This document shows, in pieces, positions 51,418 through 60,740 of a DNA stretch of 64,000 nucleotides (its first letter is position 1; every line of letters begins with the position of its first letter). The position numbers and the translations under genes are program-made. The stretch is from NCBI GenBank assembly GCA_022823085.1, contig JAJDXV010000021.1, positions 1 to 64,000 on the forward strand, in the 5' to 3' direction. Origin of the DNA: Candidatus Poribacteria bacterium (lineage in GTDB: Bacteria; Poribacteria; WGA-4E; WGA-3G). The notes beneath the pieces are model-generated. The model was not told the DNA's origin and made no database searches. It saw only the letters and a program-made list of their open reading frames with translations.

Positions 51418-52965
51418 ATGAAAAGATACACATTGTCCTTCATTGTCCTGCTCGTTGCAATTGCCACCCCACTTCTACTTATCAATCCGAGGGAAAAAGA
51501 TGCAATGAGTCGGGACGGACGCATCACCCGTGATATCCTAAACGCGACGATTACAAGAGCGATCCAAATTGCCGAATCCCATTACTATAAACCTATAGAA
51601 GATAGTAATGAGATGTATCGAGGCTCGGTTAAGGGTGCGCTGGCAGCCCTGAATGACCCTTACACCTTCTACGTCTCCGAACGCGAGCATCAGCGCGCGA
51701 TTGAAAATCTCTACAACGCAGAATACGGTGGACTCGGGATTCAGATCTACGAAGACCATCGAGGTTTCATCAAAATTTCTAAACCCTTCCCAAATACACC
51801 TGCAGCACAGGCGAACCTCCAAGCAGGCGACTATATTACCAAAGTTGACGGCAAACGCATCCACCTCAGTGAAAAAACCGGTATGACACTTCAGGATGTT
51901 GTCGATAGACTCAGAGGTAAACTCAATACGGATGTGACAATCACCGTACAACGTAAGTTCCTTGACCCTTTCGATGTGACATTAACCCGTGGCAGGATCT
52001 CTATCAATAGTGTTAAGTCAACTACCCTTGAAGACGACATCGGTTATATCCGTATCACCAGTTTTATCGGTAGCAGACGGACAGAAGGGACAGAAGTAGA
52101 GTTTAACGAGGCACTCGAAGCACACAAAGCCGCTAATATGAAGGCACTTATTTTGGACCTACGGAACAACCAAGGCGGCCTGCTTAAAGCTGCCTATCAC
52201 ATCGCTAATGCCTTTATTAATGAAGGACTTATCGTCTCAACAAAAAGCGAAACAAACAGCCAATTTAATGAAGAATACGAGGCGACATCCAACCTGCTCT
52301 GCCCGCCTGACATCCCGCTGATTGTCCTTGTCAATGAATACAGTGCAAGCGCATCGGAAATTGTGGCGGGCGCAATCAAGGACACACGCCGCGGTATCCT
52401 CGTCGGACAGAAAACCTACGGTAAAGGCGTTGTACAAAAACGCTACGAACTTCCAGATGGCGGCGCCATGTCGCTAACCATCTCTACCTACTATACACCA
52501 AACGGCACATCAATTAACGAAGCCGGTATCACGCCGCAAGTCTCTATCGCTGACGATGAACCTGACGACATAGAAGCAAGCATGCTAAGAAAAGCAGAAA
52601 CAAGCGACACATTCACGGATTTTATCACAAAATGGATTGATGACCACCACATACGTCCAGGCGAACTCCCGAAAGATTTCTCTCTGCTCGAAGCCGAACT
52701 CCCGATCCTACAGCACCAACTTGAAGAAGAACGTATCTATGTCAGTCTAAAGTGGCTGAAACAGAGAGTTGAACGCGTATTTAATCTTCATGTCGGTATT
52801 GAACGGGTCGGTGATTTAACATACGACCGGCAGCTGCAGGAGGCAATCCGTATCATCCAAGCCGATGAAGTTGCAAAGTACCTCAACCCGTCAGAAACGA
52901 CAGAACAACCTTCAACAACACACGCGGATACAGTCGTGTCACCGGACGCGACAACCGCAGAATAA
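51418..52965 (+). CDS. C-terminal processing peptidase (S41 family, CtpA/Prc-like)
   Basis: 515 residues, exported (MKRYTLSFIVLLVAIATPLLL). N-terminal helical part, PDZ domain at about 95-175 (GGLGIQIYEDHRGFIKI, AGDYITKVDGK), then the S41 protease domain (GYIRITSF, LILDLRNNQGGLL). By comparison with the Prc spacing of 25 residues, the catalytic Ser/Lys are Ser311 in YSASASEIVAGA and Lys336 in KTYGKGVVQ. It degrades or trims periplasmic proteins from their C-termini. The last 50 residues are Thr/Glu-rich. The DUF6785 gene starts 27 bases downstream. Confidence 0.93.
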   Translation: MKRYTLSFIVLLVAIATPLLLINPREKDAMSRDGRITRDILNATITRAIQIAESHYYKPIEDSNEMYRGSVKGALAALNDPYTFYVSEREHQRAIENLYNAEYGGLGIQIYEDHRGFIKISKPFPNTPAAQANLQAGDYITKVDGKRIHLSEKTGMTLQDVVDRLRGKLNTDVTITVQRKFLDPFDVTLTRGRISINSVKSTTLEDDIGYIRITSFIGSRRTEGTEVEFNEALEAHKAANMKALILDLRNNQGGLLKAAYHIANAFINEGLIVSTKSETNSQFNEEYEATSNLLCPPDIPLIVLVNEYSASASEIVAGAIKDTRRGILVGQKTYGKGVVQKRYELPDGGAMSLTISTYYTPNGTSINEAGITPQVSIADDEPDDIEASMLRKAETSDTFTDFITKWIDDHHIRPGELPKDFSLLEAELPILQHQLEEERIYVSLKWLKQRVERVFNLHVGIERVGDLTYDRQLQEAIRIIQADEVAKYLNPSETTEQPSTTHADTVVSPDATTAE

Positions 52966-52992
52966 CAGGTGTTACGACTATAGATACGGATT

Positions 52993-54924
52993 ATGAATTC
53001 CAGAACTGCGAACCCGCCGGATGTCGTTACAAAAAAGGCACTCGTTGTCGGATTAATTTTAGTCATTGTCAACGCTTACTGGGTCGGAATCGCCAGTGAA
53101 CTCTGGTATGCAGTCTACACGCTGGTTTCACCGTTTTCCAACGCCGTTTTCACGCTCGTTGTACTCATCGCCTTTAACGTCCTGCTCCGAAAATTCTCGC
53201 CACGCATCGCGTTCACACCAGCAGAATTGCTGCTCATCTATATTATGGTGACGATGGTCTCCACGATTTCGGGGCACGCCATGATGGCGATCCTCATGGG
53301 AACGCTCGCACATCCCTTCTGGTTCGCGAGCCCAGAAAACGAATGGGCACAACTCTTTCTCCACCACATTCCGCCGTGGCTCACAGTACACGAATTCGAG
53401 TTTTTAACCGGTTATTACGAAGGCGAATCAAGTATCTATTGGATAGAACACCTCCGCATCTGGGTGAGACCCGCACTCCTCTGGTCTGGATTTATTTTTA
53501 TTCTCTACGGTTCACTCCTCTGCTTAGGACTGCTCCTTCGTAAGCAGTGGATGGAACGTGAAAAACTGAGTTTCCCGCTTACGCAGCTGCCGCTGCAAAT
53601 GACAACAAACCGAAATTTCTTCCGATCCCGCACACTCTGGTTCGGATTCGGGATCGCCGCGCTGCTACGGATAATGGCAGGATTACACGATATTTTTCCT
53701 GTCATTCCGGCACTCCCCTCGAACTATAGGCTCGACCGACATTTTACCGAGCGTCCATGGAACGCTATCGGTTATGCCTCTATGTCCTTTAATCTTGCGA
53801 TCGTCGGACTGACCTACTTTATGCCGCTTGACCTCGCATTCTCAACATGGTTTTTCTTTTGGCTGACGCGGGCGGAACGGGTCATCGCGAGTACTGTCGG
53901 TATCACCAATATCAGCGTTCTACATCTCAACGATCGAGCGTCCGGTGCCTGGGTGGGTATCGCTGTGTTGACGCTCTGGATGGCGCGCCGTCACTTCGTC
54001 AACTTCTTTCAACAGGTCATCGGACACAAGCAACGCGACGATAGTCGCGAACCGCTCTCTTACCGGACACTCGCAGTTTTGACGCTACTGAGTATCGGAC
54101 TCGTGTTCGGGTTCTGTTACGCAGCAGGGATGTCGTTATGGGCAATCGGGGGCTTTTACGCGCTGTTCATCGCCTTTGCGATAGCGATTGGACGCGTGCG
54201 TGCCGAACTCGGACCCCCGTACCATGAAGTTATCGGTATCAATCCACGCCAGATGATGGTCAGCATGTTCGGCACACGCCAGTTGGGGGCCGCCAATCTT
54301 ACGATCATGACCTTCCTCTACGCCTTTAACCGTTGCAACCGTTCACATCCGATGCCGAACCAGATTGAATCGCTACGGATCGGAGAACGTTCAGGGATGC
54401 CAGGCAAAACCTTAATCTTCGGAATGGCACTCGCTATCGGTGTCGGGGCGTTAGCGACGTTCTGGACGTATTTGCAGGTGGCATACAAATACGGCGTACT
54501 CGCGCAATGCCAAGGCGTTGTCGGACGATTCGGATGGGAGAGTTTCAACCCACTTCAGAGTTGGCTTCAGCATCCGAGAGAACCCGATGTCAGCGCGATC
54601 GCTTTTATGACCGGCGGATTCGGTTTCGTGTTCCTCCTCCATTTCTTACGGACCCGCTTGCTGTGGTGGACACTTCATCCGTCAGGGTACGTGCTTTCAG
54701 GCGCATCCTGGGGCGGGTTGATCTATTTCTGGTTCCCGGTGATGGTGAGTTGGTTCATCAAGTTTCTTATTCTGCGGTTTTGGGGATGGCAGACGTATCG
54801 AAAAGCGATCCCTTTTTTCCTCGGACTCGTTTTAGGCGATTATATACCCCGTAGCCTGCTAAGCCTCATCAGCTTCGCTTTGCATCTCTATATGCCATCG
54901 TCCGGCGCGGGACACTCGCTTTAG
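52993..54924 (+). CDS. DUF6785/DUF6784-type large membrane protein
   Basis: 643 residues with at least twelve membrane helices, for example ALVVGLILVIVNAYWVGIAS and ELLLIYIMVTMVSTISG near the N-terminus. The C-terminus has HPSGYVLSGASWGGLIYFWF and KFLILRFWGWQTYRKAIPFFLGLVLGD, shared with the partial protein at 63137 (HPLGYTMLSSWA, KYGGLKAYRSARPVFLGLVIGE). I know this family from uncultured marine bacteria and related phyla, without a known substrate; it looks like a transporter. It follows the protease gene with no room for a separate promoter of note. Confidence 0.78.
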   Translation: MNSRTANPPDVVTKKALVVGLILVIVNAYWVGIASELWYAVYTLVSPFSNAVFTLVVLIAFNVLLRKFSPRIAFTPAELLLIYIMVTMVSTISGHAMMAILMGTLAHPFWFASPENEWAQLFLHHIPPWLTVHEFEFLTGYYEGESSIYWIEHLRIWVRPALLWSGFIFILYGSLLCLGLLLRKQWMEREKLSFPLTQLPLQMTTNRNFFRSRTLWFGFGIAALLRIMAGLHDIFPVIPALPSNYRLDRHFTERPWNAIGYASMSFNLAIVGLTYFMPLDLAFSTWFFFWLTRAERVIASTVGITNISVLHLNDRASGAWVGIAVLTLWMARRHFVNFFQQVIGHKQRDDSREPLSYRTLAVLTLLSIGLVFGFCYAAGMSLWAIGGFYALFIAFAIAIGRVRAELGPPYHEVIGINPRQMMVSMFGTRQLGAANLTIMTFLYAFNRCNRSHPMPNQIESLRIGERSGMPGKTLIFGMALAIGVGALATFWTYLQVAYKYGVLAQCQGVVGRFGWESFNPLQSWLQHPREPDVSAIAFMTGGFGFVFLLHFLRTRLLWWTLHPSGYVLSGASWGGLIYFWFPVMVSWFIKFLILRFWGWQTYRKAIPFFLGLVLGDYIPRSLLSLISFALHLYMPSSGAGHSL

Positions 54925-54955
54925 GAACGAAAACTGAATCGCACAGCACTATAAC

Positions 54956-54984
54956 TTGACAAAACGGACACTTGGACGTACAAT
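54956..54984 (+). promoter_or_regulatory. Sigma70-type promoter before the ABC ATPase gene
   Basis: TTGACA (54956-54961), 17 bases, TACAAT (54979-54984), about 100 bases before ATG 55086. Confidence 0.55.
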
Positions 54985-55085
54985 TATAATACTAAGAGAG
55001 CGATCCAAAACAATAAGGATCGCCCGCACGGCTTGATCCTACAAAAAGAGAACATGTTTGCCAGTCAAAATAGAACTAAATCGTA

Positions 55086-56168
55086 ATGCCTACACCACTA
55101 CTTACAGTAAACGCACTTACAAAACGGTTTCGGGCTAATCAATCGCCAACCGTTAAAAATATCAACTTCAGTGTATATCCGGGTGAAATTTTCGCACTCT
55201 TGGGTCCGAGCGGCTGCGGAAAAACAACCACCTTGCGGATCATTGCCGGTTTTGAACAAGCAGACGCAGGAACGGTCGTCATGGATAAACGGATACTCAC
55301 TGGTGACGACATCTATGTGCCGCCGGAATCACGCGGTATCGGTTTCGTGTTTCAGGACTATGCCCTTTTCCCTCACAAAAACGTCTTTGAGAACGTCGCC
55401 TTCGGCCTGCGAAAAGCGACGAAAAAGGATCGGCAGGAAAGGACATTAGAAGTCCTAAGTATGGTCGGCATGACAGACCTTCAGGCCCGTTTGCCGCATC
55501 ATCTTTCTGGGGGCGAACAGCAGCGCGTGGCATTGGCACGTGCGATCATTGCACGCCCCAAACTGCTGCTCTTAGATGAACCGTTCTCAAGTCTCGACCC
55601 AGGGCTACGACAGACGACGCGCGAAGAAGTCCGCGCACTTCTAAAGGCAGAGGGTATTAGTGCTATACTCGTCACACATGCACAAGAAGAAGCGTTAAGT
55701 TTCGCGGAACGGTTGGGCGTTATGAAAGACGGAACGCTCGAACAGGTCGGCACTCCCGAAGCGGTATATCAGCAGCCGAAAACGGCTTATGTCGCGGATT
55801 TCCTCGGACAGACGAACTTCATCGAGGCACACGTGAAAAACGGGTTCGCACAAACACCGTTCGGACACGTAAAGGTGACAGGTGAAGCCGCTGGCGACGC
55901 ACTCTTGTCGATCCGTCCAGAATGCCTAAAAATGCTGGCATCCGATTCTTGGAGCAGTGGAGCGAAAACGGGACGAATCGTCGGACAGGCGTTCAAAGGA
56001 CACGATTATACACATCGAGTCGAAGTCGGCGGACGGCACTACTTCGTCCAGAACGATTACAACTGCCCCTTCCAAATCGGGGACACTGTTGTGTTAATAG
56101 CAGTATCAGCGGTAGCAGTTACACCCGAAACCCAACAAACCGACGGTGAAACAGATAATGTAGCATAG
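55086..56168 (+). CDS. ABC transporter ATP-binding protein (FbpC/PotA-like)
   Basis: 360 residues. Walker A LLGPSGCGKTTT, Q-loop GFVFQDYALFPH, signature HLSGGEQQRVALAR, Walker B LLLLDEPFSSLD and H-loop LVTHAQEEAL are all intact. The C-terminal 120 residues form a TOBE-type domain (LSIRPECLKML, RVEVGGRHYFVQND). This points to an importer of the iron(III)/polyamine/molybdate group, but no permease or binding protein is in the window. The stop lies in the repeat word GTAGCATAGGAGACCG. Confidence 0.9.
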   Translation: MPTPLLTVNALTKRFRANQSPTVKNINFSVYPGEIFALLGPSGCGKTTTLRIIAGFEQADAGTVVMDKRILTGDDIYVPPESRGIGFVFQDYALFPHKNVFENVAFGLRKATKKDRQERTLEVLSMVGMTDLQARLPHHLSGGEQQRVALARAIIARPKLLLLDEPFSSLDPGLRQTTREEVRALLKAEGISAILVTHAQEEALSFAERLGVMKDGTLEQVGTPEAVYQQPKTAYVADFLGQTNFIEAHVKNGFAQTPFGHVKVTGEAAGDALLSIRPECLKMLASDSWSSGAKTGRIVGQAFKGHDYTHRVEVGGRHYFVQNDYNCPFQIGDTVVLIAVSAVAVTPETQQTDGETDNVA

Positions 56169-56299
56169 GAGACCGTTAGCCTGGGCATGCCCATAACTTT
56201 CCACATTTTTCGAGGCGTTCCCTATAGGTGAAACTCACAGAAAATGGACTTACCTTTGAAAACATAACGCCGACGATAAAAGTGATGTCCAAACTTTAT

Positions 56300-56418
56300 A
56301 GGACTTACGCATATCGCTCTTTTGTACCACAATCTGTTAGATTGTGACGCAAAAACGCTGTGTTTTCAGAAGAATTTCATCTAACAGAGCCACCTATAGC
56401 CAAAAGTGCGTAAGTCCT
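56300..56418. mobile_element. MITE family M2, copy 1 (AGGACTTACGCA ends)
   Basis: The inverted ends AGGACTTACGCA and TGCGTAAGTCCT are perfect over 12 bases. Inside is the hairpin CACAATCT-GTT-AGATTGTG (56328-56346) and GACGCAAAAACGCTGTG. A second copy is at 62813-62933. There is no transposase. The surrounding gap (56169-56462) has no gene. Confidence 0.7.
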
Positions 56419-56462
56419 GCTTTAGTAACTTGCAATTTACAACATGTCCACGTCTCGTCCGA

Positions 56463-58583
56463 TCACAGCATTTCTCGGATTGCATTAATTCCTTGAATCA
56501 TTCGTTTGAACGCTGTCGTTAGCCTATCGATCTCTGCACGTACCTGCTCACTGTCGCCTTGCTCAAGAGCGTCCAAAACGCCGGGAAAAACGACCGCTGC
56601 ATAGCCTGTATTAAGCCCCGGAGCATAGACCAGATGCTTAAACCACGGGCGCGACGGCAATCCCTCCTCATCAATCAAACGCCGCTCTAATTGATAAAGC
56701 CTCCGATTTATCTCTGCTATGTCAGAAAAGTTCCCTGAATCAACGTAACGGGCGAGACCTCGGTTCAATAGACCCGCAGCCTGCTGCCACTCGGTCAGTA
56801 ACGCATCCAACGCTTTAACCTCTTTGGCAATTTTGATTTCGGAACCCGAATTCTGCAACAACTTCACAGGAACCATGAGGGATGTTGCGTAAGTTTCATA
56901 ATCAAACGGTAGAACGTCGGCATTGGCGAGTTGTAAGGCGATCGTTCCCCAAATTTTGGACATCGCCACTTGATACTGAAAAGTCGGATCACCGAAATGT
57001 TCCATCCAATAGAAGTTATCCTGCATCGCGTGGTAGACACCGTAAGCACCACCGAACCCCATACTAACAGCTGAAATCCCGGCATGTCCGACAAAAGGTG
57101 AATGGTCTGAACCGCTTCCGAGGTTCCCGATCTGTGGTATTTCCCGATCTTGTCTCGTCTTCCAATTCTCATAGACCGGTTTCAGTGTTTTCGGATCAAT
57201 GACGTTCTCGGTTACATCGCGTATCAGTTCGCGTAGTGACGGTGTCGCGCTGACATAGAATCGGCTGCCGGTTGCGGCAATATCTACGTTAAGATAAGCG
57301 ACGGTCTTCTGTTGGAGCTCCGTCTTTAGCTCCTCGACCCACTCTGTGGAACCGAGGATACCGAATTCTTCAGCGTCCCACGACGCAAAAACGATTGTCC
57401 GCTTCGGACGCACACCTTCCTCAGCGAGTTCACCTAAAGATTCGGCGACCTCTAACAGAGCAGTTGTACCGCTTCCTGGATCCGCTGCGCCGTAAACCCA
57501 AGCATCGTGATGGTTGCCTAAGATTACCCATTCATCAGGATATTCTGTCCCCTCTAACTTCGCGATGACGTTGTAAATCGGACGCGTGCTGTGTTCGCAA
57601 CGCACTTTAATGTGCACTTTCGCAGGTCCGGGACCGATGTGATAAGCAAAAGGTAAACCGCCTTGCCATTCCGATGGCACATTAGAACCCGCAAGCGCTT
57701 TCAGAAACGGTTCGGCATCCCGGTACGCGATCGGAACAACAGGAATTTGCGGTAAATCGGTGGCTTCAGCAATCGGTATCCTCTCAGCATCTTTGGTAGC
57801 CGCCCAGCCTGGGGTTAGCGGGTCACTGGCGTGTTGAAAAATATATTTCACCGTTCCGCGTTGGATCGCATCCGCTGAACGCCAGGGACCCCGTGGATAG
57901 ACATCGCCGCGCACATATCCATCATCTTTCGGATCCGAGTAAAGAATCAACCCGATTGCACCGTTATCGCCTGCGACTTTCGCCTTCACACCACGATAAC
58001 TGCCCCCATACCGAGCAATACAGATTTTCCCTTCCACTGAAACACCGAGCGCATTGAGGACTTCGTAATCTTCGGGCAACCCTCTGTTGACATAGACGAG
58101 TTCCGCCGTCACATCACCATCGGGGGAGTAGGCGTTGTATCCGGCGACAATCTCCATCTCATAAGAATCTTTGTCCCACTCCCAACCCAATTCTTTACTA
58201 ACAGCGAGATGTTGTGTCGGTGAGACGAGTTCTACATGAACCTCAAGCGGATACGGTAGGTAAACGTGATATTCATAGACCTGAACCTGTAACCCATAAC
58301 TCTCAAATTCGGCACGAATGTATTCCGCAACTTTACGGCTATTTTCGGTTCCAGCCAGATGCGGTTCTTCCGTCAGATAACGTAACTTACGGCGACTCCT
58401 TTCCACTGAGAGACGTTCTTTAAATTCAGTCTCATACCGTTTCTGCGTAATTGCATTCTCCGCTGCGAACCCACGCATAGCGAAAACGTCCTGAGAGCTC
58501 CAAGTAAGTCCTATAAGCAGAAAGATAAAACGCAAACTGAATGTCCAAGTCCACTTTGATAAAATAAACATATTTTTTAGCAA
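56463..58583 (-). CDS. M28-family metallopeptidase, glutamate carboxypeptidase II-like
   Basis: 706 residues with a signal peptide (FLLIGLTWSSQDVFA). Domain order: PA domain (about 150-330), M28 zinc peptidase, and a C-terminal helical transferrin-receptor-like dimerisation domain. Zinc ligands and base are visible: NHHDAWVYGAADPGSG (His, Asp), SWDAEEFGILGSTEW (Glu-Glu), LNVDIAATGS (Asp) and VYHAMQDNFYW (His). It is probably a periplasmic or surface peptidase acting on peptides with acidic C-terminal residues (family-based). Starts at a plain ATG with AGGTGACG upstream. Confidence 0.9.
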   Translation of the reverse strand: MLKNMFILSKWTWTFSLRFIFLLIGLTWSSQDVFAMRGFAAENAITQKRYETEFKERLSVERSRRKLRYLTEEPHLAGTENSRKVAEYIRAEFESYGLQVQVYEYHVYLPYPLEVHVELVSPTQHLAVSKELGWEWDKDSYEMEIVAGYNAYSPDGDVTAELVYVNRGLPEDYEVLNALGVSVEGKICIARYGGSYRGVKAKVAGDNGAIGLILYSDPKDDGYVRGDVYPRGPWRSADAIQRGTVKYIFQHASDPLTPGWAATKDAERIPIAEATDLPQIPVVPIAYRDAEPFLKALAGSNVPSEWQGGLPFAYHIGPGPAKVHIKVRCEHSTRPIYNVIAKLEGTEYPDEWVILGNHHDAWVYGAADPGSGTTALLEVAESLGELAEEGVRPKRTIVFASWDAEEFGILGSTEWVEELKTELQQKTVAYLNVDIAATGSRFYVSATPSLRELIRDVTENVIDPKTLKPVYENWKTRQDREIPQIGNLGSGSDHSPFVGHAGISAVSMGFGGAYGVYHAMQDNFYWMEHFGDPTFQYQVAMSKIWGTIALQLANADVLPFDYETYATSLMVPVKLLQNSGSEIKIAKEVKALDALLTEWQQAAGLLNRGLARYVDSGNFSDIAEINRRLYQLERRLIDEEGLPSRPWFKHLVYAPGLNTGYAAVVFPGVLDALEQGDSEQVRAEIDRLTTAFKRMIQGINAIREML

Positions 58584-58985
58584 TTTAATCGGTCGTCACC
58601 TCTTTTCGTTTTACAGCAATTAGGAAAATATCAGGTTTCATATTTTTTCTTCATCTGGTGTATTTGAAAACAGCACCAAATTAGATCCGGCGTAAAAGTC
58701 AACCTAAGCACAGAACATTATTATAAATAATAGCACATTCTCGGATTGTTTTCACTATTTTTTCGTTTCTCATTCAGGCGGACACGGCAAATAAGTTTAC
58801 ACACGTAGCATAGACTGTTAGTCTGTGCCAAACGACTTGTTCCAACGCAAACCTACACTGTAGCATAAACTTTATCGACAAAATGTTTACACACCCGCAA
58901 ACCCGCGAAACGATTTGATATAAACCGTAAACTATGGTAAAATATTGGTGCAAGATTAACAAATTTAATTATGGAGGATATTATT
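58584..58985. other. Intergenic region with GTT-loop hairpin and promoter
   Basis: No gene. Visible: the hairpin GCATAGACT-GTT-AGTCTGTGC (58808-58828), the word GTAGCATAAACT again at 58859, and the promoter at 58915. Confidence 0.6.
58915..58943 (+). promoter_or_regulatory. Sigma70-type promoter for the intact DUF433/DUF5615 pair
   Basis: TTGATA (58915-58920), 17 bases, TAAAAT (58938-58943), 42 bases before ATG 58986. Confidence 0.55.
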
Positions 58986-59225
58986 ATGGTCAAAATAGTT
59001 GCTAATCCAAGAATCCTTGGCGGAAAACCGATTGTTGAAGGCACGCGTTTGAGCGTTGAACATATATTGGGGTTATTGGCAAGCGGTATGTCATACGAAG
59101 AGATCATCGCGGACTATCCGATTTTAACGGAAGAAAGCATTCGGGCTGTCCTTGGCTATGCAGCAAAAGCCCTCCGCAATGAAATTTATATTGATGTTGT
59201 CTCAGATCGGGCTGGAGATTCTTAG
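58986..59225 (+). CDS. DUF433 antitoxin-family protein
   Basis: 79 residues: NPRILGGKPIVEGTRLSVEHI, LLASGMSYEEIIADYPILTEESIRAVLGYAAKAL is the complete DUF433 pattern. Small winged-helix-like antitoxin, expected to bind its own promoter and the toxin coded 2 bases downstream. ATG 58986 is preferred to 58971, since GGAGG (58973-58977) lies 8 bases before it. Confidence 0.88.
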   Translation: MVKIVANPRILGGKPIVEGTRLSVEHILGLLASGMSYEEIIADYPILTEESIRAVLGYAAKALRNEIYIDVVSDRAGDS

Positions 59226-59227
59226 CG

Positions 59228-59587
59228 ATGCTCCCACCACTTGTTGCTGATGTCAACATTGCTTCTCGGGTTGTTCAATTTCTGCGGTCGCAGGGTGTGG
59301 ATGTGGTATCTGCTTGTGAGGAGGGCTGGGGCCCCTACGAGGATGAAGATATTCTTGCAACAGCACACGCGATGAACAGGTTTGTTTTAACACATGATTC
59401 CGATTTCGGGACACTTGTTGTTCATCAGAAACACCCGAGCACTGGGATCATCCACCTGCGGCCAGGTGGGCGTACGGCATCAGAGATTATTGACGACTTG
59501 CAAGATCTACTCAAAAAGCCTGTGGATTGGACCCCGCCGTTACTTGCGGTTTACCAATCCGGCCACTTGCGGATCCGCAGACTTTAG
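59228..59587 (+). CDS. DUF5615 PIN-like toxin
   Basis: 119 residues. PPLVADVNIASRVVQFLRSQG carries the first catalytic Asp (usually in LLFDENLS), EDEDILATAHAMNRFVLTHDSDFGTL carries the others, and GIIHLRPGG closes the fold: the DUF5615 PIN-like RNase pattern. It follows the DUF433 gene after 2 bases and is the intact counterpart of the truncated toxin at 40306. Confidence 0.87.
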   Translation: MLPPLVADVNIASRVVQFLRSQGVDVVSACEEGWGPYEDEDILATAHAMNRFVLTHDSDFGTLVVHQKHPSTGIIHLRPGGRTASEIIDDLQDLLKKPVDWTPPLLAVYQSGHLRIRRL

Positions 59588-59658
59588 CGGAAATTCACAG
59601 AAACCTGTTGCTCGTTCGATCGCGAAAATTAACTTATCGAAAAATGTCAGAAAATGCC

Positions 59659-60621
59659 CTAATACCCATCCGTATACCAAAAGACATGATGCGACTGGAT
59701 GCCTTGTGATAAAGATTGCGGTTGATTGTGTAATAGATCCGGGATTGAATCATAAGAATAGGGAAGCGCATCCGGTTGATTGATGCGATACATTGTACTG
59801 CCGTGTTCCTCAATGACGGGCGCATTGAAGCCGTCTGCAATCGCGGCAGGATAGATAACTTCAAGCGACTCGGCATCTATTCGCGCTACGACATTAGAGA
59901 GCAGCTCTTCAAAAAGCCGCTGACCCCGATCCTCAGCAAAGATGGGCTCTGAAACGAAGAATTCCTCAACGTTTAATCGCGCCTCACGGTGGACGACGGA
60001 GACATAGCCTTCAATAGTGCCATCACGTTCAGCGACCCAAGCACTCGGAGACTCCATCCGCACCCATTCTGTCCAATAAGCCATAGCATCCCTGACAAAA
60101 GTGCCGTTGAATTTGCGTGCATAAGCATCATAAAGCGCAGCGATCCGCTCCACTTCGGCGTGATCATCGAAATTTGCCGGACGCACATCCCACGCCACCA
60201 GCTTTCGGGCGGTCATGGATTGTTTCGCATAGTAGCGAGGCACCTTCTCCCACCCTTCGACCGAATAGATACGTTGGCTTCCATGAAGTGAGGAGGTAAC
60301 AATATTACGGGACTCCATGAACCCGATCGCATCCTTGAGGAGCTGCGTCGCAAGTCCGCGCCGACGGTATTCCGAGCGCGTGCTGACTTCGCCGATACCA
60401 CCGACAGTTACCGGTTCACCGTGTAAATACATCTTGCGGATAAAGACGCGTACCGTGCTGACGATTTTCCCATTATCAACTGCGATACGGATACCCTCTG
60501 GGTCCCGCCACGGATCGTTGTGCCAATGATTAGAAAAATATCGACGGCCCCCAGTAAAAACACTCGTGACATGGTCTAACCACGTCTCTAATTCTTCAGC
60601 ATTAAGTGCTCGAAACTCCAT
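59659..60621 (-). CDS. GNAT-family N-acetyltransferase
   Basis: 320 residues. The N-terminal GNAT domain has GGIGEVSTRSEYRRRGLATQL, with the acetyl-CoA-binding RRRGLA, and the following VTSSLHGSQRIYSVEGWEKV. The second half is probably another GNAT-like fold, as in Eis-type proteins (inference). The substrate is unknown. It is convergent with the toxin gene; the 71-base gap holds no clear terminator. Confidence 0.85.
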   Translation of the reverse strand: MEFRALNAEELETWLDHVTSVFTGGRRYFSNHWHNDPWRDPEGIRIAVDNGKIVSTVRVFIRKMYLHGEPVTVGGIGEVSTRSEYRRRGLATQLLKDAIGFMESRNIVTSSLHGSQRIYSVEGWEKVPRYYAKQSMTARKLVAWDVRPANFDDHAEVERIAALYDAYARKFNGTFVRDAMAYWTEWVRMESPSAWVAERDGTIEGYVSVVHREARLNVEEFFVSEPIFAEDRGQRLFEELLSNVVARIDAESLEVIYPAAIADGFNAPVIEEHGSTMYRINQPDALPYSYDSIPDLLHNQPQSLSQGIQSHHVFWYTDGY

Positions 60622-60740
60622 AGTAACAAATCCCTCAAGCTAAAGTATGTCGCTTTTGACATCGTCAAAAGCGGATATACGGGGAATAGTGTTCATACGC
60701 AACGAATCTGAACGAACGCTTAGCGCATGGACAAAAAATC